64,000 nucleotides of DNA from Saccoglossus kowalevskii (GCF_000003605.2 NW_003135357.1:43840-107839), one strand, 5' to 3'; positions 37,101-49,858 are shown, numbered from the stretch's first letter. Notes: generated by a model from the letters alone, not told the origin. Program-made: numbers and translations.

Positions 37101-40058
37101 CTTAGATTGCAGATATTTACATAGACCAGATATTTACCGGTGGCATTATCTAGTTACTCAATCACTGCAATGAATAAAACGAGTTGATTTCATCAATCAC
37201 TAAACTTACTGGGGGCTCCGTTTTCATGTGTGTATAGCTGGTTTGCTGAGCAGACATCATTCTAGGAGTTACTCCATCATAACCATGTAACATATCTGTG
37301 TCTGCGTAGTGGATCTCTCCCTGAATAATACAAGCAAAAATCATGCCAGTCAACATCGCTCCTTTTGCCGTTGTTCGGATTTACTTCATTAGATATCCAA
37401 TCTTATTGTTTTCTTTTCCGCCATTATTTTTGTGATCTTGTATGAGAAAACCGATGAATGTAAATGAATGTAATTGTTCTGTGATGTCAAGGAATAATAT
37501 AGTGCCCGTGATTTTCAAATTGTTATTGGCACATGATTCGACGACCATATTACTGTAAAGCAAACCCGGAAGTAGTATATTCAACATACTTGGGGGGGGG
37601 CATTATTGTCGTAGCATCATTGGTAATTGTAGTACATTTAGTATTAAAACAAATAACATAGCATATTTTAAAATATTAGTTTTTGAAATATCGCTTTGAA
37701 ATTTTATTGCACCACTGATACATTTTACCAATAATATGAATAAAAAATAAAGTTTTGAAAAACGTTCAACACCTTATTAATTTCATAAAAACAATCCAGA
37801 AATGCTTAACTTAAATCATGGGTTAGAACAATCGAGACGAGTTAAAGAATGAGGTGACACGTCTAGCTTGAAAAAGTAGCTATTTTACTGCCATAGTAGT
37901 ATGCCAACAAATCCAACATCAATAAATACATCTCTGGTCAATCACATTACTGTAATTTTATTTGAATGAAATAACTGCGAAACAATGTTCAAATTAGTAA
38001 AGTAAATATTATAATTACACGAGTTATTAGACTGCATTGTTTGAGACAATATTTTGCATTTCTCATTCACTTGAAATAAACCTAATTTTGATATATAAAT
38101 ACCAAGTTCAGAAATTTGTAATGGTATATACAAAGATGAGAAAAAAGTTGTCAAATACCTTTGTTTCGATTGCCCATTTCATAAATAAGAATGCACACCT
38201 GTTTTTCTTTAATCCCCCAACGCGTTGTCGGGCCTGGTTGACATTTTGCTCTTGTAATTCAAAGTTATGAAATTCTCACTCACATTTTGACAGTTGTTTG
38301 AACGCAAATTTTTGCCGTTTGGTGGGTTTTTAAATAGAGTGCAGATCAAGAAAATCGATGGTTACCTATTGTTTGTTAAGTAGTTCATGATTCAATATTT
38401 ACATATGAACTGTCAATTGTGACTTCAACGGTGACCATGGGTGAAAAATATGTATTTGTATATAAAAGTGTTTGCATAGAAGGATCAGCCGGCAAATAGT
38501 TAATACCAGAGAATGGAACCAGCAGAGGTTGGGTTCGAACTAACACGCAACGTCACTGATATACACAGGGCGCCCTTAAGCTGCATCGCCTTGGTGACAG
38601 CTTTTAAAAATATACAAGTCAAACAATTTGTTGATTACTATGCAAACATGCCGACCAGCCACAAGTATCAGTCTCTGTTATAAACGTCAGCGTCTAGACA
38701 ATTTATGCTATAAATTTATAACGTAGGATAGGCACTGTTATACAAAGAAACGCACATAAGCCGAGGTTATGAATTTATAGCGTAGGTCAAGCATTGTTAT
38801 AAATTGCGACGCATAGATGGCTAAGGATGCACATATACAAAGTAATCCAAATTTTCTACAGAACCAGGGTAGCTGAAAATGTTTACTGTTTGATTTCATA
38901 TAAGTCTCATTCATATAATTCTATATGAAAAGAAATAGGGTTGTGTTGTACAACAAATATCGACCATAAAATTAGTCCCTCAGATTAATTTATCGAAAAA
39001 TGGCATAACATGATTTTTAAAAATCTTTAAAAACACTAACCACACTGATTTGAAATTTGATTTGTGCACATAAAAGAGCTTTAATTTTTGTGAATTGATT
39101 CAGGATTGGTCATGCTTTCATCATTGATTTAAGAACACTTGGAAGTAGTCTCTTTTACACTATTTCGATATTCTCAGCATTGAAATGCTTATTAAGATTA
39201 TCACATACGCATGTATACATTTAAAACACCACATTGCTTTTGGTACAGTAATAATGTACTGAAAACATGAAATACAACGTTTTCTATAATTGAATTTAAT
39301 TGTTTTTCTAGTTTCCCACAAACACGCATATAATCACTTCTGTGGGGTGGGCTATCGTACATCGGTAGCATCGTCGTGATCAACTTTGGATTATGCGAAC
39401 TATCAATTTTGTGAAATTTAGTCAAGCTTTTGTGAAAAGTAACTGAGCTCGTTTTTAACACAACCATTACACCACATTTTGTCTGTGCAAACAAAAATAT
39501 AGTTAATAAGTAATATGCACTTTGCACTCTACTAAATATATTAGTTGTTAAGCTAACTTTGCGAGTTTAGGATTATTGTGAGTAGACATAAAATTCGTAG
39601 AAGAATAAAAACGACCATTTTTGAAAACACCCTTCTTGTGTATTACCTATTCGTTCTTATGTTGACTGACTGTTTTCAACAGACAGTTTTTAAAGACAGT
39701 GTCCCAAACATGATATATTCATGAATTTCCTCAACTTTATTTACAACTTGTTCGTAAAACTATAATATTTGTGTAACCCAGTACGTCTTACTAACCCACT
39801 ATTAGTGTCCCCATTTTATTGGTTTTATTATACCGAGGAAAGATTATATTTTTCACGTACTGTGTGAAACTGAACATCGCTAGCGAAAAACGCGATTGAG
39901 TGAAACCAAATACTTACCGATACGTCTCTCATTTCAAGATAGCTTGAATCCAAGATGGGGGGTAGGTTTGCCTTATTTACGTCCCTTTTCAAGCCAGTAT
40001 AATAGTTCGAGACTCCAACATTTTCACCGACATCCAGATCGAATGATGAATTCTGCAT
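34138..40058 (-). CDS. Tandem family copy 3: PH/GRAM-like, cysteine-anchored protein
   Basis: Seven exons: 40058-39918, 37320-37210, 37017-36913, 36669-36420, 35638-35465, 34822-34587, 34374-34138, giving 417 residues in frame. Copies 3 and 4 have one exon more than copies 1 and 2: the 105-nt acidic exon 3 (EDIIVEEPKDLLEYYDRD). Its donor is taken as AAG/GTCTAC, because the alternative GTAAAG inside the exon is not conserved in copy 4. Exon 1 ends PPILDSSYLEMRDVS. The PH/GRAM-like part has YIYYTHVTFHDEDG, KGRAFLTTRRLLLLS and LPIDGFQSVELHSS. The cysteine cluster is CSECCDTLCPCLHCLCCCE. The end is IGTLMPPWGKRTMVTLYFD plus helix. A 50-N gap falls in the intron between exons 5 and 6. The function is unknown; I infer a cytosolic-face membrane protein. 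Confidence 0.85.
35238..35287. other. Assembly gap (50 N)
   Basis: Exactly 50 N in an intron of family copy 3. The equal length of both gaps in the window suggests a fixed placeholder, so true sizes are unknown. The flanking intron sequence (35100-35237 and 35288-35440) has no clear match in unit B. Confidence 0.98.
39380..39528. promoter_or_regulatory. Intron-1 block unusually conserved between duplicates
   Basis: 39380-39528 matches 48417-48556 with only about three to six differences, while sequence on both sides has many substitutions and indels. It contains CAATTTTGTGAAATTTAG and GAGCTCGTTTTTAACACAAC. An open frame in unit A is frame-shifted in unit B, so conservation is more likely regulatory, or an undetected non-coding exon. 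Confidence 0.4.
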
Positions 40059-40179
40059 TTTGTATAGATATATTGTGTCTTAGTTAGCTTCTGTTTGTGA
40101 CCGACTCAGCAACGTTACAAGCAAATATATATTACTGCACACGGAAGTTATAAACTACGGATAAGGTGGCGTGTTAACG

Positions 40180-40196
40180 CGCTGCAATTGGTCAAA
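40180..40196 (-). promoter_or_regulatory. Conserved CCAAT element upstream of copy 3
   Basis: The plus strand reads CGCTGCAATTGGTCAAA, about 130 bp above the start codon of copy 3. The same 17 bases occur about 110 bp above copy 4 (49229-49245). On the coding strand it holds CCAAT. It is a likely promoter element of both recent copies; I found no equivalent above copies 1 and 2. Confidence 0.45.
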
Positions 40197-40573
40197 TTTT
40201 GAAGTTAAAGCTTTCATTAATGTTCGCGTGACCACATATATACTTGAACTTTGACACGTTGATAGTGGTCGTTCGCAAAGATAAAGCTACACTTTCTGGT
40301 CGCCATTGTTAGTTCTGGTAGTTTATCACTTTATCGCCATTTTACAGTTTCGTGGATATGTATCACTCATAATGACTCAGAGGTAGGAATTGATGTTTAT
40401 ATTCCGTAAATTTGTCTCTGTTTCTTGTTGGTAAAGAATTTTCGGATATTTACCGAAACAGAGACAGCTGCTAGGTCGAAGTCATATATTTAAGAGAATG
40501 CGTTGCGCAGTAGCGAAATAAAGGCATTGTTTTACGGCCTTCGTGTCATCCATCTGGTTATAATAGTGTGTTG

Positions 40574-40587
40574 TCGCTAGAGGGCGC
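40574..40587 (+). promoter_or_regulatory. CTCF-like motif, unit A
   Basis: TCGCTAGAGGGCGC matches 12 of 14 positions of the CTCF core. The matching site in unit B (49706-49719, TCGCTTGAGGGCGC) loses one more position. It lies upstream of the promoter side of copy 3. Confidence 0.35.
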
Positions 40588-43380
40588 TATTTACAGGAAA
40601 GGGGTATTTCAAGTTATTTTTTAGAATTTTTGGGAATACACATTCATACCGTGAACATTCAAAAAACCAAACGTGGTGTAATCGTAATCAGATTAAAAGC
40701 ATTGTGTGCAAGTTGAAATGACAAATATAACAATAAGACAATAAGTATTTCGCAATTCGCAGATGCACAAATAAAGATGAGTAAAACATCAGTCAGCACC
40801 GGTGCAACTACACGTTTTACGTAATACGTACTTACACCCGTGCTGTTAACCCGTCTTCCTTCAACAGGATTTCACATTTTAAACCCCTTCAACGTCGGCG
40901 TAACTTGTTCACATTTGTTCCTCTCAAAGAGACACAAAAACAGATATGAACGCACGCCCACCTATTCATAGGAATTAGTAAACGAATTAAAACTTGTCAA
41001 GTTCGTTTTTTTGTTCTCATCTTTATCTTTATTTTATGTGATTGGAAACAATCGTTATGAATAGTAAACGTATACTTGGGACTTTGTACTCTTGCTCAAC
41101 CAATTTCTACGTCTCGGGACGACTGTTACAAATCTTGGCCACATTTGCTTAGTTTTACTAGAATTAAGGACTTGTTTTTTACAAAGCTAACGGGTATGTT
41201 TCAGTTCTGAAGGAAAACGAGGCTTATTTTCATTTAAACAATAAGTAATTCCCCATGGAACAGTGCTAAAAAGACGGCCATATTTAAAAACAAAATTGGG
41301 TTCAAATTTTATAATTTTGTTGAAATCTTTGAGCCAGCTTCGTCTCATTGTCTCCTTAATGGCGGACGTGAATATAATATTTACTTTAATATATGTTGTG
41401 GACCCATTATCCAATAAAATTAAGTGATAAATAAATGTTGATGACACGTGGCAGATATTACATTACAAGGAATAATAATTAGTGTACAATAGAATAAATT
41501 AAAGTTAAAGTTGGTCGATGATCGAAATATGGCAAACAATGATGCTAATGACATGTTAACTTGCTTGACCTGTGAACTCCCTGTTGTTGATCATGTAGTC
41601 AGGCACGGGCATAACTAGCTACATTACCAGAATGAAGTATGCATTCTCCAGCACGGCCACTATTTTAAAACTAAATCTGTTGCCTTTAGCGAGTGTGTAT
41701 TCCATTCAGATGCGTGAGGGCGCTCAGTTGAATAATTACACAACCAATCAACTACAGCGGCGAATGTAAGGGGAGAGTTCTGGTGGTCAGGAAAAGGAAG
41801 TAATTAATTAAAAGTGCATTTTCGTGGACAGTGTTGTAATAAATTGGCTACACACAATTAAAAAAGCTTGTCATTGGTATACTTAATGTTTTTTAATGCC
41901 ATGTGAAAAACATCAGAATTACAGTTAAGAATGTAGTAGAGGTTTTTTTCTTTGAAAATATCATTTTTTTTTTCAAATTCTCTTATAAGAATATACAACC
42001 CATGCACTCAACTAAAAAAACAAAACAATTGTATCCATGGTTTAAGAGTGTAATACATTTTGAGTAAATCTGAAATACAGTGTGTTTTATGTTTTTTGTG
42101 ATTTTTCACGCTTAAGTAAACATCGGTATTTGTGGTTAGTCTGGAGAGTTGATCTCGACTCCCAGCTGCTCCACGACAGTGATTTTTGGCATAGGTATTC
42201 TCTAATAGCTAATGAAATCTGGCAAAGATAGTTTGTCAACCACTTTTACTTCAAAAAATACGACACAACTCTTCCCTTTGTTAACTCTGACAAGGGTTAT
42301 CATATTTCAAAACAACGTTGACGATTATTTTAAAAATTGTTATGAGGTTAAAATCTAGGTCACGCAACAGTAGATGAACTGGCAAATTGAATTCAAACCT
42401 TTTATAGTATCTCTAAGTACCGTGAAATCCATTTCTGTTGCCTTATTTCGGCTTCTTCGAAGATAACACCTCTCTATTTGCACAGTGAACACGTGATTCA
42501 TTTCATAATATTTGAGAAATAAGTTTTCTAAAAATACATAACTTGATGGGATTCAAAGAATATGATACTTCAGAAATGTGCTATGTAATTGCAATAACCT
42601 TTACTACATCCTTAAGTTTCTAGTTTAGGACAAATGCCCGTATGATTTGATAATAATGACAACAATTCCTTAATACATTTGAACTTTTATTATGTTAGTA
42701 TGTGTACTCGCATGTACATACCCATCATCGAATAGTATGTAATATATTATCCGATTGGAAAACACATATATGTGTGTTCTCTTGGCATGAAACATTTGTT
42801 AAAAACTACTAGTCACTACACGTTACATTCGGAAATCCGATAAACTGAGATTTGAAATCGGACATGATCATTCAGAGACAACTATTTATCTTTGGGTCCG
42901 TGAGAAAAAATAAGCAACGTTGTCAAAACGTAAATAACCACATTGTACCATACAGATATTATTTTGTAGGTAACAAGGGAAGTAATTTTTCTTCAACAGA
43001 AAGTCGGACACATATGCATTACCCAAATTATTATCCAACAATCAAACCACATTTACGATTAAGGCCTTTAAAGTTGCAAAAGGAGACAAAACAAAACATG
43101 GATTAATAATGCTATAACTGTCAAATGGTTACATAATTGAATGATGCAGCTACCACCAGTTTTTTTTTTTAAATGGAGACCACACTGAATTGAAATCAAA
43201 TTAAAATGCTGATATAATATGAAAGTTTTTTGTTAAAGTTCGTGTCTAGACGATCCCTATACTGTGATCACCGTACAATTTATTGCTGTGTACATTACTG
43301 CGTGTACATTAAATGCACGTTTCTCCAGTAGGTTATTACCAAAGGTCAACACGACTAACTAATTTTTGCGAATGTTTAAG

Positions 43381-46300
43381 TTAGTTTTTGTAAGTTTCCC
43401 AGCTACCCGGTTTTAATTTATTCAAGTTGGGTGCATGTCTTTGCACTTCTGACAAGAAAGTGTTGACGAATGACAATCGCATAGTGGGGTCGAAATATAA
43501 CGTCACCATGGTACGTTTACCCCAAGGGGGCATCAACGTTCCAATGATAACATGTCTTTTGTTATGGCCAGATATCTCGTACGGTGTTGCATCCCAACTC
43601 TTCATACAGGAAAGAATCTAAGAATCAAAGAATAACAAAAATATAATTTATATAAACTGAAATGTTTAAGGAAAGGAAAATTGCAGACTAGCTATAGTAA
43701 ATAGCGTTGTCACGTTTAAACGACATAACGTGCCTATCACAGCAAAAATATATCCACAAATCTATAATATGAGGGTATTAACGAATACAATATTGAGGTT
43801 AACTATGTATGAGTGACTGCTAACTACCAACCTCACAGCAACACAAGCAATGTAGGCAGGGACACAGTGTATCACAACATTCACTGCAATCACCTTTACT
43901 GCCTTCGATAATGGTCTTGGAAGTAACTCCCATCGACGAATGCAGTTCGACACTTTGGAAACCAACAATTGGGAGAGAGGTATAATTCAGTACGTCACTG
44001 CAAAATGTCTCCAGAAAATACCTATTAGGTTTCTTTTTCAGTTCTTCAGGCTTTGTGAGTATAGTACCTGTAAGAAAAAGCAAGAATCTTTTGCTATTGA
44101 ATTTTGATCTATGTTAAATTATCGAACCAGTTTGTGCAATGTGCATATAATATATTGAGTTGTTCCCGGCACGACCAAATTGTACACAGACGACTGTATA
44201 ATTTTGTTAATATCACGCATAGTACATCACAGACATATAACACAGACTTTTTACAGGATAACACTAATCAAATAAAATGATTTCCCAACGTAGTATCCTT
44301 TTCCATCGACATCATCAAAAACAACATCAGAGTTTGTGGTACATAAGATGTAGTGATTGACACTAGAAAGATTGATGAAGAAATGTTGAATTGAAAAAAA
44401 TAGGTACATATTCTGATTATATCAACATGATTGTTGGATGTATGTTAATACATAGTATCACCTGCAGTGTCTTCAGCCGACAACAATAGCAGTCTTTGCG
44501 TAGTAAGGAATGCTCTTCCTTTAGTCATATCATTTTTTCCTGGGATCTCATTCCAGTCCTCATCGTGAAATGTAACATGCGTGTAATAAATATATTCGTT
44601 ATTCACTAAAACTCTTTCGTTTTCGATAAGCAGACCTGTGAGTAATAGAAAACACACTTAACTACGACTAACTGTAACATGTATGTGCAATCCAATTGTG
44701 CTTTACCCCCACGTTTACATACGCCTTTCAATTTGTGATATTTTCCAGACCGTAAGCCGATGTATAACCAATTACAATGTTTATGTAAAGAAAAACAGAT
44801 AAAACACGTGAACACGTGAAAGAAATCGATAGTTTACTAATATAAGAATGAAATACTAGTATATCATTTACAGCTCATAGATATACTATGAATACAATGT
44901 TAATGATTGTAGTAGAGGTTACCAGGAAGTAAAATTTACACAAACTATTTCATAGATTTTTTGAAACCTTATCAGTATATATTTTATGAAGCTTATAATT
45001 TATACTAATTAAAAATCGATGTTACGTAGGATGCAAACTTCGTCATGTGACTGCTTGTCAGCATCCTTTACTCGATGTTTTTGCCATATAACCTCAAACC
45101 CTGCAAATAGAAGTGTACATGGAATCATGGGACGAAACGGTGTGCATTGACGTGTGATAACTGTCATACAAGTGATTGACAGGTCATACTTGTTTAGAAC
45201 TCTGGATGGACAATTGGAATCTACCAGGTGTGCTTGTGATTTACATAACAAAGGATGTTTACGATCTACTGACTTGCCTACTTGATACAGCTGTTAGCAA
45301 AAACACATTCTGATTGGCCAATGTGGAATTCCAGGTGGTGTCCCTGAATCCGGGCCATTTAGGCCTATTCATAGAGGAGAATAAGGGTCCATCATTCGTT
45401 ACTGCTTACAAAATGTACTTTTTATGTGCAACCAGTCTGAAAGTTGGTATAATTTGGTTATGTTTAAAATGTCAGAATTAGGTTGGTCGCTTGGCTGGCT
45501 TGATGTGATGGTGGCTGGTTTGATGCTTAGTAAGATGTATTTTTGCTAAGTTGGTATAATTTGGTGTTGATTGAAATGTCAGAAATTAGTTGATCTCTGG
45601 ACTAGTTTGTTGTGATGGTGGCTAGTATGTTGCTCAGTAAGATCTGTCTATATCTCGTGACAATCGCATTCATACTCACTGTCGATAAGATCTTCGTAAG
45701 TCAAGTTGTCATGCTGAGTTTGGTAATTGCGGAAGGCTCCTTTATACATCTCTCGTGCATTCTCCTTAACACACTCTTGTAACACATTGTAACTTTTATG
45801 CTGCCTCATCACTGCCTGGATAACATTTTGCGACTTTGGATCTAGCATGCTGTCATCAAACTTGGATGGTATGGTAGCTAGAGCTCCTTTGGGTTGACTT
45901 GTAACTGCTGCCGCTGACGATTTCACTTTCTGATTCAAAGACAATTATGACGAAAAATGTAAGAAACTGTAAATAGTAATATAGTTAATGATGATATGAT
46001 GGGATCATCTCACCACACTATTATACTCACTGGGGATTTGTACAAATTGGTTGGTAATATGGAGTAGGATGTAATTATTGAAAGGATTGAATGCAATTTT
46101 TGAATTGTCTGTTGTACTTGTATATCAAGGTGGTAAAGACACATTTTGACATTAAATATTGTAGACCTTGGTATGTTCTTCTTTCTTTTCATCTCTGTCA
46201 TAATATTCTAGAAGATCTTTAGGTTCTTCAACTATTAAATCTTCTTTTGACGTCAACATCAACGTGTGCACCTAAGACAGAAACATGAATAATTGAATTA

Positions 46301-49123
46301 TAACGCTCAATAATATGTGCTATTATGAACCATATACTTCTTCTTAAGACATTGCTTAGATTGCAGATATTTACATAGACCAGATATTTACCGGTGACAT
46401 TATCTAGTTATGCAACATTATGACCACTGCAATGAATAACAGGAGTTGATTTCATCAATTAATAAACTTACTGGTGGCTCCGTTTTCATGTGTGTATAGC
46501 TAGTTTGTTGAGCAGACTTCTTTCTAGGAGTTGCTCCATCATGACCATGTAACATATCTGTGCCTGGGATCTCTCCCTGAATAATACAAGCAACAATCAT
46601 GTAAGAAGCAAGCCAACGGAACTAGGGTTCTTTTTGTCTTTGTTTTGATTTACTTCATTCGATATCCATGCCTATGTTTTCCTATTTTTTTTCTTTTCCT
46701 GCCGTTACTATCGCGATCTTGTAGTGAGAAACCGAGGAATGTAATTGTTTTCTGATGTAAAGGAATAATATAGAGCACCTGATTTTCAAAACTGTGATTG
46801 ACACATGATTTGACGACCATATTGCTTTAAAGTAAACCCGGAAGTAGTCTATTCAACATACTTATTGTTGTAGCATCATTTGCAATTGTAGTGAATTTAA
46901 TATTCAAAATGCCATAACATATTTTCAAATATTTATTTTTGAAATAACAGATCACAACACTTTGAAATGTAGTGTTTACAGGGTTTATGGATGTTTTAAA
47001 ATTTGATCGCCTTTAGTCATATGATTCAGTGGCCATGCTGGATTTAAAAACAATGGCGTCTCAGCAATGTGAGATTTTTTATTGCAGCACTGATACGTTT
47101 TACCTATACCATGAATAAAAAATAAAGCATTGACAAACGTACACCACGTTATTATTTCACTTCATATGGAGACTTTGGAACCGAAAATAAAAACCATTTC
47201 AGCTACCCTGGTTCTAAAAGCATGCCATCATTATGTGTGTTTTGTTAATTATATTTTAAATATATTTAAATGTGTCTTTAAAATTAAATATATAATGTAT
47301 AAAACCACTTAGCTTTCATTGTAAATTTGCAATCTTAGCCATCTCTATGTATTGTATAACAATGCTTGTCCTACGCTATAGTTATACAAAGGCAGGTGGA
47401 CGACGCATGTTTGTACAGTGAATATTTCTGACCTAGTTCTATTCAAGTCCTCTGTAGCTTCATATGCATCGTGTCTGTACCACTGCTGGTTGTGCCAATC
47501 ACTCGTGGCATTCTCGAATATTGCCTATTTGCGGACTGGTCCATCTGTACACAATTGTTCATGCTATCAGTTTTCAACAAACAATCAACAACAATGGTAT
47601 ACACATGGCTGCATTGAACACTGACTTGATGACAGCTTTTGGAAATACACATGTCATACAATTCATTTTTTGATTACTGTGCAAACATGCCGACCCGCCA
47701 CAAGCTCCAGTCTCTGTTATACACGCCAGCACCTAAATGGCTTAGGCTATAAATTTATAACGTGGGCTAGACACTGTTATACAAAGAAACGCACATAAGC
47801 CGAGGTTATGAATTTATAGCGTAGGTCAAGAATTGCGACGCATAGATGGCTAAGGTTGCAAGCCATGTTCTCTTCAGAACCAGGGTAGCTGAACATGTTT
47901 ACTGTTTTATTTCAAAGTCCATATAGTTCTATCTTAAATGAATTAATGATGCGTTGTACAAAAAATATTGCCAATAAAAAACTAGTCCACATGATGAAAG
48001 ACATAACATGATTTTTCAAAAATCTTTAGAAACATTGACCACACTGATCTTGATTTGTGCACACAAATGTGTTTTAATATTTATGAATTGATTCAGGATT
48101 GGTCATGTTTTCATCGTTGATTTAGGAAAACTCGGAAGCACTCTCTTTCACACTATTTCGATTTTCTCAGCATTGAAATGCAGCCTATTAACAATATCAC
48201 TCATATATACATTGAAAACATCACATTATTTTGAAACAGTAATTTACAGAAACAATGGAATACAACGTAATGTTGTCTATAGGTGCTCTGTTGAATTAAA
48301 TTGAATTGTCTTTATACATTCCCATAGCCACTCATTAGTTATTGAAGACATTAATATAATCACTTCTGTAGGGTGGGCTACAGTGCATCGGTAGCATCGT
48401 TTGTGATCAACTTTGGATTTTGCGAACTATCAATTTTGTGAAATTTAGTCAAGCTTTTGTGAAAAGTAACTGAGCTCGTTTTTAACACAACCATTACACC
48501 ACATTTTGCCTGTGCAAACAAAAATATAGTTAATAAGTAATACGCACTTTGCACTGAGATAAATATATCAGTTGTTAAGCTAACTTTGTGAGTTTAGGCT
48601 TATTGTGGGTAGACATAGAATAATGGGTTTTTCGTAGAGGAAATAAAACGATTATTTCCCGATTAACGCCCGTTTTATGATATTACCTATTCGTTCTTAT
48701 GTCGGCTGACACTTTGCAACAGATTGTTTTTAAAGACAGTTTTCCAAACACGGTATATTCAGAAATGTGCTCACATTTATTTACAACTTGTTTGTTATAA
48801 GTAAAACTGCAATATTTGTGTCACCTTGTACGTCTCGCTAACCTAGTGTCCGTTGTTTTTGGTTTTTACTTCCGGGAGAACAGAATATATTTTTCACAAT
48901 CTGCGTGTTTAACTGTACATCGCTATAATTGGTTTTAGAAGTTGCGATATAGTCTGTGGCAAAACTTATTTGAGTGAAACCAAATACTCACCGATACGTC
49001 TCTCATTTCAAGATAGCTTGAATCCAGAATGGGCGGTTGATTTGTCTTAACTATGTCTTTTCTGAATCCAGTATATAAATAGTTCGATTCTCCAACACCG
49101 AGATCGAATGATGAATTATACAT
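43381..49123 (-). CDS. Tandem family copy 4: PH/GRAM-like, cysteine-anchored protein
   Basis: Seven exons: 49123-48992, 46576-46472, 46271-46167, 45929-45680, 44635-44462, 44067-43832, 43617-43381, giving 412 residues in frame. The start is set at MYNSSFDL to match copy 3 (MQNSSFDL), although an upstream in-frame ATG exists at 49204. Exons 3-7 differ from copy 3 at about 15 of some 330 residues by my count. Exons 1-2 differ heavily and by indels. All recognised elements are kept: VRDVS-ending exon 1 (as EMRDVS), the acidic exon 3, KGRAFLTTQRLLLLS, the cluster CSECCDTLCPCLHCLCCCE and LMPPWGKRTM. One GRAM-region change is striking: DEDG to DEDW. The gene looks intact and usable. Confidence 0.85.
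47195..47895. repeat. Foldback in intron 1 of copy 4
   Basis: TTCAGCTACCCTGGTTCT at about 47198 is the complement of AGAACCAGGGTAGCTGAA at about 47877. The inner parts (47325-47400 against 47750-47860, with GCGTAGG and GATGGCTAAG words) also pair. In unit A only the right arm is present (38640-38880), as two degenerate units of about 62 bp. The left arm therefore arrived or was lost after duplication. Confidence 0.5.
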
Positions 49124-49705
49124 TTTGTATAGATATAGTGTGTCCCAGGTGGCTTCTGGCTCCTCTGAACTTCTCGTAACCAGCAAGTATATAATACTGT
49201 ACACGGAAGTTATAAGGTGGTGTTATCGCGCTGCAATTGGTCAAAAGATAAGACTTTTGTTGATATTCACGTGACCATAATGTTTGGCACATTGATAAAG
49301 ATAAATGTTTATCATCCAGCAAGCGGGCATAGTCTCTGCTCTAGTTACGCGATATACTGAAACTAGGATTTAAAAATTTGGGGAGTGTGTGCTGCAACGG
49401 TAACGGACACTATTTTTATTATTTACCTACATGCCACCCGGTGGGAGTGGGGGTATGCGTTGCCCATATCAATAATAAGTAACATAAAGGGAATGAACGA
49501 ATTCTTGGTGTGGTACCAGTTTGTTCACACCTTCGATGATATTTAATTGCTATAAATCTTCGCCAAAAAATCCTGGCCATAATATTTAAAAAAATCGAAT
49601 TGTGGGAAAGTTTTGTTGGTTTAATTATTTTTATTATGGAAGGCGTTGTGAAGTAGCATTGTTTAACGGGCTTCGAGTCATCCATCTGGTTATAATAGCG
49701 CTTTA

Positions 49706-49719
49706 TCGCTTGAGGGCGC
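49706..49719 (+). promoter_or_regulatory. CTCF-like motif, unit B
   Basis: TCGCTTGAGGGCGC, the counterpart of 40574-40587, matches 11 of 14 positions of the CTCF core. Confidence 0.25.
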
Positions 49720-49858
49720 GATTTACAGGAAAGTTGTATTTCAGGTATTTTTTTTTAATTTTGGGAATTCACACTAATATTTTCGTACTGTGATCATTAA
49801 AAACACAAATGTGATGTAGTTGTAATCAGGCGAAAAGTCCGGTGTTCAAGTTGAAATG

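Larger units (their letters stand above)
32841..41358. repeat. Recent tandem duplication, unit A (carries family copy 3)
   Basis: Unit A begins near AATGGCAGTGAATATATTATTAACTT; unit B begins near 41359 with the matching AATGGCGGACGTGAATATAAT. Homology between units is seen downstream of the gene (33380-33530 against 42620-42840), through every exon and most introns, at the promoter (40140-40260 against 49200-49300) and beyond (40550-40870 against 49660-50715). The units abut, so this is a direct tandem duplication of about 8.5-9.5 kb. Confidence 0.85.
40059..43380. other. Spacer between copies 3 and 4, including the unit A/B junction
   Basis: No gene is supported. It contains the copy 3 promoter region (to about 40600), the tail of unit A (to 41358), then the 3' flank of copy 4 inside unit B. 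The 42852-43106 and 41187-41447 open frames are not conserved in the partner unit. Confidence 0.55.

Noticed and set aside
38528-38545. GGTTCGAACT, resembling a tRNA B box
   Set aside because: No A box at the right distance and no cloverleaf could be drawn.
39201-39527. 108-codon minus-strand frame in intron 1 of copy 3
   Set aside because: The DNA is conserved in unit B but the frame is shifted and stopped there, so it is not a conserved protein.
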